This document shows positions 46,214 through 57,738 of a stretch of 64,000 bases of DNA, piece after piece (position 1 is the first letter of the stretch; each line of letters starts with the position of its first letter). The stretch spans positions 1,054,001 through 1,118,000 of the forward strand of contig OZ237751.1 of assembly GCA_965178125.1 (NCBI GenBank), read 5' to 3'. Both the position numbers and the translations under genes were made by a program. The notes below the pieces were generated by a model. That model was not told the origin of the DNA. It did no database searches and saw nothing but the letters and a program-made list of their open reading frames with translations. The stretch is from Bilabrum cf. latius (Eukaryota > Bigyra: Bicosoecida > Bigyra > Bicosoecida).

Positions 46214-46777
46214 TTAGGGTTAGGGTTAGGGTTAGGGTTAGGGTTAGGGTTAGGGTTAGGGTTAGGGTTAGGGTTAGGGTTAGGGTTAGGGTTAGGGTTA
46301 GGGTTAGGGTTAGGGTTAGGGTTAGGGTTAGGGTTAGGGTTAGGGTTAGGGTTAGGGTTAGGGTTAGGGTTAGGGTTAGGGTTAGGGTTAGGGTTAGGGT
46401 TAGGGTTAGGGTTAGGGTTAGGGTTAGGGTTAGGGTTAGGGTTAGGGTTAGGGTTAGGGTTAGGGTTAGGGTTAGGGTTAGGGTTAGGGTTAGGGTTAGG
46501 GTTAGGGTTAGGGTTAGGGTTAGGGTTAGGGTTAGGGTTAGGGTTAGGGTTAGGGTTAGGGTTAGGGTTAGGGTTAGGGTTAGGGTTAGGGTTAGGGTTA
46601 GGGTTAGGGTTAGGGTTAGGGTTAGGGTTAGGGTTAGGGTTAGGGTTAGGGTTAGGGTTAGGGTTAGGGTTAGGGTTAGGGTTAGGGTTAGGGTTAGGGT
46701 TAGGGTTAGGGTTAGGGTTAGGGTTAGGGTTAGGGTTAGGGTTAGGGTTAGGGTTAGGGTTAGGGTTAGGGTTAGGG
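46214..46777 (+). repeat. Telomeric tract 1, (TTAGGG)n
   Basis: About 94 perfect TTAGGG units, the longest tract in the window. It is followed by the junction element (46778-46838) starting TATCTAATATAAAGTC. Confidence 0.97.
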
Positions 46778-46838
46778 TATCTAATATAAAGTCAGGGACA
46801 GGGTCGGGGAAAAAATATTTTCATCTTCAATATTTGTC
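46778..46838 (+). repeat. Conserved junction element (first of twelve)
   Basis: Begins TATCTAATATAAAGTCAGG, continues through AGGGTCGGGG and an A/T-rich AAAAAATATTTTC, then leads into the satellite. The same element follows every (TTAGGG)n tract here: after 46777, 47953, 49129, 50347, 51645, 52003, 55166, 56607, 58132, 59418, 59776 and 62927. After tracts 5 and 10 it is cut after TATTTTC and a new tract begins at once. No function is known to me. Confidence 0.9.
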
Positions 46839-47553
46839 GAAAAACGACGTGCTACGATCTCGGCAACTACAGGTGATATGAAGACCGTTCAAACTGCATC
46901 GGGACGGCCTGGGGGCACAACATGGGCCAAATGTTCCCCAGGTTCCGTTCTGGCCGCGCGGCGCCGATATGGGTGTATGAAGAATTTCACACCGAAAAAC
47001 GACGTGCTACGATCTCGGCAACTACAGGTGATATGAAGACCGTTCAAACTGCATCGGGACGGCCTGGGGGCACAACATGGGCCAAATGTTCCCCAGGTTC
47101 CGTTCTGGCCGCGCGGCGCCGATATGGGTGTATGAAGAATTTCACACCGAAAAACGACGTGCTACGATCTCGGCAACTACAGGTGATATGAAGACCGTTC
47201 AAACTGCATCGGGACGGCCTGGGGGCACAACATGGGCCAAATGTTCCCCAGGTTCCGTTCTGGCCGCGCGGCGCCGATATGGGTGTATGAAGAATTTCAC
47301 ACCGAAAAACGACGTGCTACGATCTCGGCAACTACAGGTGATATGAAGACCGTTCAAACTGCATCGGGACGGCCTGGGGGCACAACATGGGCCAAATGTT
47401 CCCCAGGTTCCGTTCTGACCGCGCGGCGCCGATATGGGTGTATGAAGAATTTCACACCGAAAAACGACGTGCTACGATCTCGGCAACTACAGGTGATATG
47501 AAGACCGTTCAAACTGCATCGGGACGGCCTGGGTGCATAACATGGGCCAAATG
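46839..47553. repeat. 155-bp satellite array A1
   Basis: About 4.6 tandem copies, period 155 bp, subfamily A (contains CGACGTGCTACGATCTCGGC and ACCGTTCAAACTGCATCGGG). The last copy has GTGCATAACATG in place of GGGCACAACATG and stops within AAATGTT, where telomeric repeats begin. 155 is not a multiple of three, and the 89-codon frames in it are not genes. Confidence 0.95.
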
Positions 47554-47953
47554 TTAGGTAGGGTTTAGGGTTAGGGTTAGGTTAGGGTTAGGGTTAGGGT
47601 TAGGGTTAGGGTTAGGGTTAGGGTTAGGGTTAGGGTTAGGGTTAGGGTTAGGGTTAGGGTTAGGGTTAGGGTTAGGGTTAGGGTTAGGGTTAGGGTTAGG
47701 GTTAGGGTTAGGGTTAGGGTTAGGGTTAGGGTTAGGGTTAGGGTTAGGGTTAGGGTTAGGGTTAGGGTTAGGGTTAGGGTTAGGGTTAGGGTTAGGGTTA
47801 GGGTTAGGGTTAGGGTTAGGGTTAGGGTTAGGGTTAGGGTTAGGGTTAGGGTTAGGGTTAGGGTTAGGGTTAGGGTTAGGGTTAGGGTTAGGGTTAGGGT
47901 TAGGGTTAGGGTTAGGGTTAGGGTTAGGGTTAGGGTTAGGGTTAGGGTTAGGG
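47554..47953 (+). repeat. Telomeric tract 2
   Basis: The first units are irregular (TTAGGTAGGGTTTAGGG, then one TTAGG), the rest perfect. The junction element follows. Confidence 0.97.
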
Positions 47954-48014
47954 TATCTAATATAAAGTCAGGGACAGGGTCGGGGAAAAAATATTTTCAT
48001 CTTCAATATTTGTC

Positions 48015-48729
48015 GAAAAACGACGTGCTACGATCTCGGCAACTACAGGTGATATGAAGACCGTTCAAACTGCATCGGGACGGCCTGGGGGCACAACATG
48101 GGCCAAATGTTCCCCAGGTTCCGTTCTGGCCGCGCGGCGCCGATATGGGTGTATGAAGAATTTCACACCGAAAAACGACGTGCTACGATCTCGGCAACTA
48201 CAGGTGATATGAAGACCGTTCAAACTGCATCGGGACGGCCTGGGGGCACAACATGGGCCAAATGTTCCCCAGGTTCCGTTCTGGCCGCGCGGCGCCGATA
48301 TGGGTGTATGAAGAATTTCACACCGAAAAACGACGTGCTACGATCTCGGCAACTACAGGTGATATGAAGACCGTTCAAACTGCATCGGGACGGCCTGGGG
48401 GCACAACATGGGCCAAATGTTCCCCAGGTTCCGTTCTGGCCGCGCGGCGCCGATATGGGTGTATGAAGAATTTCACACCGAAAAACGACGTGCTACGATC
48501 TCGGCAACTACAGGTGATATGAAGACCGTTCAAACTGCATCGGGACGGCCTGGGGGCACAACATGGGCCAAATGTTCCCCAGGTTCCGTTCTGACCGCGC
48601 GGCGCCGATATGGGTGTATGAAGAATTTCACACCGAAAAACGACGTGCTACGATCTCGGCAACTACAGGTGATATGAAGACCGTTCAAACTGCATCGGGA
48701 CGGCCTGGGTGCATAACATGGGCCAAATG
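48015..48729. repeat. 155-bp satellite array A2
   Basis: Copy of A1 displaced by exactly 1176 bp, ending at the same base of the satellite unit and carrying the same variant in the last copy. Confidence 0.95.
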
Positions 48730-49129
48730 TTAGGTAGGGTTTAGGGTTAGGGTTAGGTTAGGGTTAGGGTTAGGGTTAGGGTTAGGGTTAGGGTTAGGGT
48801 TAGGGTTAGGGTTAGGGTTAGGGTTAGGGTTAGGGTTAGGGTTAGGGTTAGGGTTAGGGTTAGGGTTAGGGTTAGGGTTAGGGTTAGGGTTAGGGTTAGG
48901 GTTAGGGTTAGGGTTAGGGTTAGGGTTAGGGTTAGGGTTAGGGTTAGGGTTAGGGTTAGGGTTAGGGTTAGGGTTAGGGTTAGGGTTAGGGTTAGGGTTA
49001 GGGTTAGGGTTAGGGTTAGGGTTAGGGTTAGGGTTAGGGTTAGGGTTAGGGTTAGGGTTAGGGTTAGGGTTAGGGTTAGGGTTAGGGTTAGGGTTAGGGT
49101 TAGGGTTAGGGTTAGGGTTAGGGTTAGGG
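48730..49129 (+). repeat. Telomeric tract 3
   Basis: Same irregular start as tract 2 and the same length; part of the exact 1176-bp higher-order repeat. The junction element follows. Confidence 0.97.
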
Positions 49130-49190
49130 TATCTAATATAAAGTCAGGGACAGGGTCGGGGAAAAAATATTTTCATCTTCAATATTTGTC

Positions 49191-49905
49191 GAAAAACGAC
49201 GTGCTACGATCTCGGCAACTACAGGTGATATGAAGACCGTTCAAACTGCATCGGGACGGCCTGGGGGCACAACATGGGCCAAATGTTCCCCAGGTTCCGT
49301 TCTGGCCGCGCGGCGCCGATATGGGTGTATGAAGAATTTCACACCGAAAAACGACGTGCTACGATCTCGGCAACTACAGGTGATATGAAGACCGTTCAAA
49401 CTGCATCGGGACGGCCTGGGGGCACAACATGGGCCAAATGTTCCCCAGGTTCCGTTCTGGCCGCGCGGCGCCGATATGGGTGTATGAAGAATTTCACACC
49501 GAAAAACGACGTGCTACGATCTCGGCAACTACAGGTGATATGAAGACCGTTCAAACTGCATCGGGACGGCCTGGGGGCACAACATGGGCCAAATGTTCCC
49601 CAGGTTCCGTTCTGGCCGCGCGGCGCCGATATGGGTGTATGAAGAATTTCACACCGAAAAACGACGTGCTACGATCTCGGCAACTACAGGTGATATGAAG
49701 ACCGTTCAAACTGCATCGGGACGGCCTGGGGGCACAACATGGGCCAAATGTTCCCCAGGTTCCGTTCTGACCGCGCGGCGCCGATATGGGTGTATGAAGA
49801 ATTTCACACCGAAAAACGACGTGCTACGATCTCGGCAACTACAGGTGATATGAAGACCGTTCAAACTGCATCGGGACGGCCTGGGTGCATAACATGGGCC
49901 AAATG
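49191..49905. repeat. 155-bp satellite array A3
   Basis: Third copy of the A1-type array, again displaced by 1176 bp. Confidence 0.95.
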
Positions 49906-50347
49906 TTAGGTAGGGTTTAGGGTTAGGGTTAGGTTAGGGTTAGGGTTAGGGTTAGGGTTAGGGTTAGGGTTAGGGTTAGGGTTAGGGTTAGGGTTAGGGT
50001 TAGGGTTAGGGTTAGGGTTAGGGTTAGGGTTAGGGTTAGGGTTAGGGTTAGGGTTAGGGTTAGGGTTAGGGTTAGGGTTAGGGTTAGGGTTAGGGTTAGG
50101 GTTAGGGTTAGGGTTAGGGTTAGGGTTAGGGTTAGGGTTAGGGTTAGGGTTAGGGTTAGGGTTAGGGTTAGGGTTAGGGTTAGGGTTAGGGTTAGGGTTA
50201 GGGTTAGGGTTAGGGTTAGGGTTAGGGTTAGGGTTAGGGTTAGGGTTAGGGTTAGGGTTAGGGTTAGGGTTAGGGTTAGGGTTAGGGTTAGGGTTAGGGT
50301 TAGGGTTAGGGTTAGGGTTAGGGTTAGGGTTAGGGTTAGGGTTAGGG
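49906..50347 (+). repeat. Telomeric tract 4
   Basis: Same irregular start as tracts 2 and 3, but 42 bp (seven units) longer. The junction element follows. Confidence 0.97.
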
Positions 50348-50408
50348 TATCTAATATAAAGTCAGGGACAGGGTCGGGGAAAAAATATTTTCATCTTCAA
50401 TATTTGTC

Positions 50409-51579
50409 GAAAAACGACGTGCTACGATCTCGGCAACTACAGGTGATATGAAGACCGTTCAAACTGCATCGGGACGGCCTGGGGGCACAACATGGGCCAA
50501 ATGTTCCCCAGGTTCCGTTCTGGCCGCGCGGCGCCGATATGGGTGTATGAAGAATTTCACACCGAAAAACGACGTGCTACGATCTCGGCAACTACAGGTG
50601 ATATGAAGACCGTTCAAACTGCATCGGGACGGCCTGGGGGCACAACATGGGCCAAATGTTCCCCAGGTTCCGTTCTGGCCGCGCGGCGCCGATATGGGTG
50701 TATGAAGAATTTCACACCGAAAAACGACGTGCTACGATCTCGGCAACTACAGGTGATATGAAGACCGTTCAAACTGCATCGGGACGGCCTGGGGGCAAAA
50801 CATGGGCCAAATGTTCCCCAAAATGTTCCCCAGGTTCCGTTCTGGCCGCGCGGCGCCGATATGGGTGTATGAAGAATTTCACACCGAAAAACGACGTGCT
50901 ACGATCTCGGCAACTACAGGTGATATGAAGACCGTTCAAACTGCATCGGGACGGCCTGGGGGCAAAACATGGGCCAAATGTTCCCCAGGTTCCGTTCTGG
51001 CCGCGCGGCGCCGATATGGGTGTATGAAGAATTTCACACCGAAAAACGACGTGCTACGATCTCGGCAACTACAGGTGATATGAAGACCGTTCAAACTGCA
51101 TCGGGACGGCCTGGGGGCACAACATGGGCCAAATGTTCCCCAGGTTCCGTTCTAGCCGCGCGGCGCCGATATGGGTGTATGAAGAATTTCACACCGAAAA
51201 ACGACGTGCTACGATCTCGGCAACTACAGGTGATATGAAGACCGTTCAAACTGCATCGGGACGGCCTGGGGGCACAACATGGGCCAAATATTCCCCAGGT
51301 TCCGTTCTGGCCGCGCGGCGCCGATATGGGTGTATGAAGAATTTCACACCGAAAAACGACGTGCTACGATCTCGGCAACTACAGGTGATATGAAGACCGT
51401 TCAAACTGCATCGGGACGGCCTGGGGGCAAAACATGGGCCAAATATTCCCCAGGTTCCGTTCTGGCCGCGCGGCGCCGATATGGGTGTATGAAGAATTTC
51501 ACACCGAAAAACGACGTGCTACGATCTCGGCAACTACAGGTGATATGAAGACCGTTCAAACTGCATCGGGACGGCCTGG
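50409..51579. repeat. 155-bp satellite array A4
   Basis: About 7.5 subfamily A copies. One copy has a 12-bp duplication near 50810-50830 (CCCCAAAATGTT). It stops inside GGACGGCCTGG, where TTAGGG repeats begin. Homologous to array A6. Confidence 0.95.
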
Positions 51580-51645
51580 TTAGGGTTAGGGTTAGGGTTA
51601 GGGTTAGGGTTAGGGTTAGGGTTAGGGTTAGGGTTAGGGTTAGGG
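51580..51645 (+). repeat. Telomeric tract 5 (short, 11 units)
   Basis: Eleven TTAGGG units. Followed by a truncated junction element (51646-51690) that passes directly into tract 6. Confidence 0.95.
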
Positions 51646-51690
51646 TATCTAATATAAAGTCAGGGACAGGGTCGGGGAAAAAATATTTTC

Positions 51691-52003
51691 TTAGGGTTAG
51701 GGGTTAGGGTTAGGGTTAGGGTTAGGGTTAGGGTTAGGGTTAGGGTTAGGGTTAGGGTTAGGGTTAGGGTTAGGGTTAGGGTTAGGGTTAGGGTTAGGGT
51801 TAGGGTTAGGGTTAGGGTTAGGGTTAGGGTTAGGGTTAGGGTTAGGGTTAGGGTTAGGGTTAGGGTTAGGGTTAGGGTTAGGGTTAGGGTTAGGGTTAGG
51901 GTTAGGGTTAGGGTTAGGGTTAGGGTTAGGGTTAGGGTTAGGGTTAGGGTTAGGGTTAGGGTTAGGGTTAGGGTTAGGGTTAGGGTTAGGGTTAGGGTTA
52001 GGG
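51691..52003 (+). repeat. Telomeric tract 6
   Basis: Begins TTAGGGTTAGGGGTTAGGG (one unit with an extra G), then perfect repeats, then the full junction element. Confidence 0.97.
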
Positions 52004-52063
52004 TATCTAATATAAAGTCAGGGACAGGGTCGGGGAAAAAATATTTTCATCTTCAATATTTGT

Positions 52064-53446
52064 CGAAAAACGACGTGCTACGATCTCGGTAACTACAGGT
52101 GATATGAAGACCGTTCAAACTGCATCGGGACGGCCTGGGGGCACAACATGGGCCAAATGTTCCCCAGGTTCCGTTCTGGCCGCGCGGCGCCGATATGGGT
52201 GTATGAAGAATTTCACACCGAAAAACGACGTGCTACGATCTCGGCAACTACAGGTGATATGAAGACCGTTCAAACTGCATCGGGACGGCCTGGGGGCACA
52301 ACATGGGCCAAATGTTCCCCAGGTTCCGTTCTGGCCGCGCGGCGCCGATATGGGTGTATGAAGAATTTCACACCGAAAAACGACGTGCTACGATCTCGGC
52401 AACTACAGGTGATATGAAGACCGTTCAAACTGCATCGGGACGGCCTGGGGGCACAACATGGGCCAAATGTTCCCCAGGTTCCGTTCTGGCCGCGCGGCGC
52501 CGATATGGGTGTATGAAGAATTTCACACCGAAAAACGACGTGCTACGATCTCGGCAACTACAGGTGATATGAAGACCGTTCAAACTGCATCGGGACGGCC
52601 TGGGGGCACAACATGGGCCAAATGTTCCCCAGGTTCCGTTCTGGCCGCGCGGCGCCGATATGGGTGTATGAAGAATTTCACACCGAAAAACGACGTGCTA
52701 CGATCTCGGCAACTACAGGTGATATGAAGACCGTTCAAACTGCATCGGGACGGCCTGGGGGCACAACATGGGCCAAATGTTCCCCAGGTTCCGTTCTGGC
52801 CGCGCGGCGCCGATATGGGTGTATGAAGAATTTCACACCGAAAAACGACGTGCTACGATCTCGGCAACTACAGGTGATATGAAGACCGTTCAAACTGCAT
52901 CGGGACGGCCTGGGGGCACAACATGGGCCAAATGTTCCCCAGGTTCCGTTCTGGCCGCGCGGCGCCGATATGGGTGTATGAAGAATTTCACACCGAAAAA
53001 CGACGTGCTACGATCTCGGCAACTACAGGTGATATGAAGACCGTTCAAACTGCATCGGGACGGCCTGGGGGCACAACATGGGCCAAATGTTCCCCAGGTT
53101 CCGTTCTGGCCGCGCGGCGCCGATATGGGTGTATGAAGAATTTCACACCGAAAAACGACGTGCTACGATCTCGGCAACTACAGGTGATATGAAGACCGTT
53201 CAAACTGCATCGGGACGGCCTGGGGGCACAACATGGGCCAAATGTTCCCCAGGTTCCGTTCTGGCCGCGCGGCGCCGATATGGGTGTATGAAGAATTTCA
53301 CACCGAAAAACGACGTGCTACGATCTCGGCAACTACAGGTGATATGAAGACCGTTCAAACTGCATCGGGACGGCCTGGGAGCACAACATGGGCCAAATGT
53401 TCCCCAGGTTCCGTTCTGGCCGCGCGGCGCCGATATGGGTGTATGA
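52064..53446. repeat. 155-bp satellite array A5
   Basis: About nine subfamily A copies. Unlike the other arrays it ends in single-copy sequence (GAAGATTTGCATGTTTATTC) that leads to gene Y, not in a telomeric tract. Confidence 0.95.
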
Positions 53447-53701
53447 AGATTTGCATGTTTATTCAATATGCATGGTTTATCTGTCAATTGTAGAATGGGT
53501 ATGGTGTACATGACAGTTGTATTTGCTGTGTGGATTGCTTTGATCTAAGGTATTAACTGGTTGACACGTCAAGACTCAACAGAATGCCTCCCGGCTCCTA
53601 ATGCTGCGTCCGAATGGGTCAATGGCAGACACTTTGGCAAACTCCTCTCACAAGCTGGCCCAGCTGCCACTGACCTCAATTGCCGTCCCCCTGCCTGCCT
53701 C
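53447..53701. other. Sequence between satellite and gene Y
   Basis: A/T-richer, non-repetitive stretch downstream of the 3' end of gene Y. It may hold its 3' untranslated region. Nothing else recognised. Confidence 0.45.
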
Positions 53702-54757
53702 TCACTCGTCACCGAAAGCTGCTAGGAGCGCTTCCACAGCGTCGACGTCTGCCGCATTGAGATCTCCTTTCGCCGTCTTCTCGAGGGCCGTCATCAGGTT
53801 TGCGAACATTTCCAACTCGCGGTCCCTCTCTTCAATTGTTGCCTCCACGTCCTCGCGCATGTCTTTGAGAGTCCGGCTGACGCCCATCGCGCTGTCATCG
53901 CAGGCAGCAAGGATGCGGTCCACCAGGTGCCGCTGCTAGTCGGTGAAGGCGGTGTCCTCCATTCCACTGTTGTTGTCAGAGTCGTCTTGCTGGTTCTGGC
54001 CGTCGTTTTCTTCTTCCTCAACCAGCTGCTCCTCATCCTCCTCGTCCTGCTGCTCAAACCCCATTGGAGCGTCGTCCTCGTCCTGCTCTCCAGCTGCGTC
54101 TGCGCGGTACCGACCACCGATGTCCTCTTCATCTTCGTCAGAGTCCTGACGAGGCAGTGATGCTGCTGCTCCACTCCTTGCGCCACTTGCTCCCCTTTTC
54201 TCCTGTTCAACGGCGCGGCGTGCTCCTCTGCCATTGCCTGGTTGGACGACTGCCGGTCGCTCGGGCTGCCTCTATGCCCGCGGCTCAGCCTCAGCCGCCT
54301 TCTTGCCCTTTGACTCTGCCGGTTGTGCACCCTTGCCCTTCGCCTTGCCCTTCGACTTGCCCTTCGACTTGCCCTTCGACTTGCCCGCGGCCTTGGTCCT
54401 GGCCTTTGCCTTGGCCTTTGCCTTGGCCTTTCTCTCGGCCTCCGCCTCTCGCTTGGCTCTGAGAAGATCGTTGTTCAGTCGCTCGGTCGATGAGTCGCTG
54501 GACTCTGAGCCGTCTGTATCCGGCTCACCCCGTGCTTTCCGGGCCGTGTAGGCCCTCTGGCCCTTCACATTGTTGTCGGGGTTGTCCTCGTCCTCATCGT
54601 CGTCGTCGTCCATGGCACTCCGTTTGCCCTTCCGAGCACGGGATGCCCCACTCGGCGAGGTAGCAGCGGCTCCCGAAGAGCCACCTTGATCTCCTGCTGC
54701 AGCCCCGGCAGAGTCCTTGACTGCCATGTCGAACACCTCTATGAATACAGCCTCCAT
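53702..54757 (-). CDS. Gene Y, subtelomeric Lys/Ala-rich protein, copy 1 (two in-frame TAG codons)
   Basis: Read on the minus strand from ATG 54757 to TGA 53702, 1056 nt, 351 residues. The N-terminus (MEAVFIEVFDMAV) is followed by Ala/Gly/Ser sequence, an acidic run (DDDDDEDEDN), a basic Lys-Ala/Lys-Gly repeat (KAKAKAKARTK, KSKGKSKGKSKGKAK), a second acidic region (DEDEED; EEDEEQLVEEEEND), and a C-terminal helical domain of about 75 residues (HLVDRILAACDDSAMGV through LLAAFGDE). TAG stands at 54274-54272 (codon 162), inside an 18-bp in-frame insertion absent from copy 2, and at 53938-53936 (codon 274), directly before the C-terminal domain. The charge pattern suggests nucleic-acid or chromatin binding, but no family was recognised. 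Its 5' end lies within about 75 bp of a telomeric tract, so silencing by position is possible. Confidence 0.65.
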
Positions 54758-54798
54758 GCCTCCGCGTGCACGTACAGAGGCCGTCCCAGCTCCATTGT

Positions 54799-55166
54799 TT
54801 GGTTTGGGTTTTAGGTTTGGGTTTAGGGGGTTAGGGTTAGGGTTAGGGTTAGGGTTAGGGTTAGGGTTAGGGTTAGGGTTAGGGTTAGGGTTAGGGTTAG
54901 GGTTAGGGTTAGGGTTAGGGTTAGGGTTAGGGTTAGGGTTAGGGTTAGGGTTAGGGTTAGGGTTAGGGTTAGGGTTAGGGTTAGGGTTAGGGTTAGGGTT
55001 AGGGTTAGGGTTAGGGTTAGGGTTAGGGTTAGGGTTAGGGTTAGGGTTAGGGTTAGGGTTAGGGTTAGGGTTAGGGTTAGGGTTAGGGTTAGGGTTAGGG
55101 TTAGGGTTAGGGTTAGGGTTAGGGTTAGGGTTAGGGTTAGGGTTAGGGTTAGGGTTAGGGTTAGGG
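54799..55166 (+). repeat. Telomeric tract 7
   Basis: Starts with degenerate repeats (TTTAGGTTTGGGTTTAGGGG), perfect from about 54831, then the junction element leading into subfamily B satellite. Confidence 0.96.
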
Positions 55167-55217
55167 TATCTAATATAAAGTCAGGGACAGGGTCGGGGAA
55201 AAAATATTTTCATCTTC

Positions 55218-56273
55218 GAATTTTGACAAAATCCTGCGGGATACGATCTCGGCAACTACAGGAGATATGAAGACCGTTCAAATTGCATTGGGACGGCCTA
55301 GGGCCACAACATGGGGCAAATGTTCCCCAGGTTCCGTTTTTGACGCGCGGCGCCAATATTGGGCCTTGAAGATTTTCATGCTGAAATCCTGCGGGATACG
55401 ATCTCGGCAACTACAGGAGATATGAAGACCGTTCAAATTGCATTGGGACGGCCTAGGGCCACAACATGGGGCAAATGTTCCCCAGGTTCCGTTTTTGACG
55501 CGCGGCGCCAATATTGGGCCTTGAAGATTTTCATGCTGAAATCCTGCGGGATACGATCTCGGCAACTACAGGAGATATGAAGACCGTTCAAATTGCATTG
55601 GGACGGCCTAGGGCCACAACATGGGGCAAATGTTCCCCAGGTTCCGTTTTTGACGCGCGGCGCCAATATTGGGCCTTGAAGATTTTCATGCTGAAATCCT
55701 GCGGGATACGATCTCGGCAACTACAGGAGATATGAAGACCGTTCAAATTGCATTGGGACGGCCTAGGGCCACAACATGGGGCAAATGTTCCCCAGGTTCC
55801 GTTTTTGACGCGCGGCGCCAATATTGGGCCTTGAAGATTTTCATGCTGAAATCCTGCGGGATACGATCTCGGCAACTACAGGAGATATGAAGACCGTTCA
55901 AATTGCATTGGGACGGCCTAGGGCCACAACATGGGGCAAATGTTCCCCAGGTTCCGTTTTTGACGCGCGGTATTGGGCCTTGAAGATTTTCATGCTGAAA
56001 TCCTGCGGGATACGATCTCGGCAACTACAGGAGATATGAAGACCGTTCAAATTGCATTGGGACGGCCTAGGGCCACAACATGGGGCAAATGTTCCCCAGG
56101 TTCCGTTTTTGACGCGCGGCGCCAATATTGGGCCTTGAAGATTTTCATGCTGAAATCCTGCGGGATACGATCTCGGCAACTACAGGAGATATGAAGACCG
56201 TTCAAATTGCATTGGGACGGCCTAGGGCCACAACATGGGGCAAATGTTCCCCAGGTTCCGTTTTTGACGCGCG
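55218..56273. repeat. 155-bp satellite array B1
   Basis: About 6.8 copies of subfamily B (contains AATCCTGCGGGATACGATCT and GCCTAGGGCCACAACATGG). Same 155-bp period as A and clearly homologous, but with many fixed differences. One copy lacks six bases (GCGCCA) at about 55971. The array stops at GACGCGCG, where TTAGGG begins. Confidence 0.95.
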
Positions 56274-56607
56274 TTAGGGTAGGGTAGGGTTAGGGTTAGG
56301 GTTAGGGTTAGGGTTAGGGTTAGGGTTAGGGTTAGGGTTAGGGTTAGGGTTAGGGTTAGGGTTAGGGTTAGGGTTAGGGTTAGGGTTAGGGTTAGGGTTA
56401 GGGTTAGGGTTAGGGTTAGGGTTAGGGTTAGGGTTAGGGTTAGGGTTAGGGTTAGGGTTAGGGTTAGGGTTAGGGTTAGGGTTAGGGTTAGGGTTAGGGT
56501 TAGGGTTAGGGTTAGGGTTAGGGTTAGGGTTAGGGTTAGGGTTAGGGTTAGGGTTAGGGTTAGGGTTAGGGTTAGGGTTAGGGTTAGGGTTAGGGTTAGG
56601 GTTAGGG
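56274..56607 (+). repeat. Telomeric tract 8
   Basis: Starts TTAGGGTAGGGTAGGG, then perfect repeats, then the junction element. Confidence 0.97.
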
Positions 56608-56658
56608 TATCTAATATAAAGTCAGGGACAGGGTCGGGGAAAAAATATTTTCATCTTC

Positions 56659-57738
56659 GAATTTTGACAAAATCCTGCGGGATACGATCTCGGCAACTAC
56701 AGGAGATATGAAGACCGTTCAAATTGCATTGGGACGGCCTAGGGCCACAACATGGGGCAAATGTTCCCCAGGTTCCGTTTTTGACGCGCGGCGCCAATAT
56801 TGGGCCTTGAAGATTTTCATGCTGAAATCCTGCGGGATACGATCTCGGCAACTACAGGAGATATGAAGACCGTTCAAATTGCATTGGGACGGCCTAGGGC
56901 CACAACATGGGGCAAATGTTCCCCAGGTTCCGTTTTTGACGCGCGGCGCCAATATTGGGCCTTGAAGATTTTCATGCTGAAATCCTGCGGGATACGATCT
57001 CGGCAACTACAGGAGATATGAAGACCGTTCAAATTGCATTGGGACGGCCTAGGGCCACAACATGGGGCAAATGTTCCCCAGGTTCCGTTTTTGACGCAGG
57101 TTCCGTTTTTGACGCGCGGCGCCAATATTGGGCCTTGAAGATTTTCATGCTGAAATCCTGCGGGATACGATCTCGGCAACTACAGGAGATATGAAGACCG
57201 TTCAAATTGCATTGGGACGGCCTAGGGCCACAACATGGGGCAAATGTTCCCCAGGTTCCGTTTTTGACGCGCGGCGCCAATATTGGGCCTTGAAGATTTT
57301 CATGCTGAAATCCTGCGGGATACGATCTCGGCAACTACAGGAGATATGAAGACCGTTCAAATTGCATTGGGACGGCCTAGGGCCACAACATGGGGCAAAT
57401 GTTCCCCAGGTTCCGTTTTTGACGCGCGGCGCCAATATTGGGCCTTGAAGATTTTCATGCTGAAATCCTGCGGGATACGATCTCGGCAACTACAGGAGAT
57501 ATGAAGACCGTTCAAATTGCATTGGGACGGCCTAGGGCCACAACATGGGGCAAATGTTCCCCAGGTTCCGTTTTTGACGCGCGGCGCCAATATTGGGCCT
57601 TGAAGATTTTCATGCTGAAATCCTGCGGGATACGATCTCGGCAACTACAGGAGATATGAAGACCGTTCAAATTGCATTGGGACGGCCTAGGGCCACAACA
57701 TGGGGCAAATGTTCCCCAGGTTCCGTTTTTGACGCGCG
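56659..57738. repeat. 155-bp satellite array B2
   Basis: About seven subfamily B copies; one carries an 18-bp duplication (second AGGTTCCGTTTTTGACG) near 57098. It ends at the same GACGCGCG point as B1. Confidence 0.95.

Larger units (their letters stand above)
50348..56273. repeat. Subtelomeric segmental duplication, copy 1
   Basis: Junction element, A4, tracts 5 and 6, A5, gene Y, tract 7 and B1 in this order. It matches 58133 to the window end at a displacement of 7755-7785 bp, which changes only at small indels (12 bp in A4, 18 bp in gene Y, 6 bp in tract 7). Confidence 0.92.

Noticed and set aside
45781-46217. Two overlapping 137-142 codon frames across the 43-bp minisatellite
   Set aside because: The repeat cycles through all frames, so open frames arise by chance; no motif or signal sequence.
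46214-46777. Tract 1 as the actual chromosome end
   Set aside because: More than 17 kb of sequence follows, with further tracts in the same orientation; the true end must lie to the right of the window unless the assembly is wrong.
54717-55178. Long Gly-Leu repeat frame (also 62472-62939)
   Set aside because: It is simply TTAGGG repeats translated in one frame.
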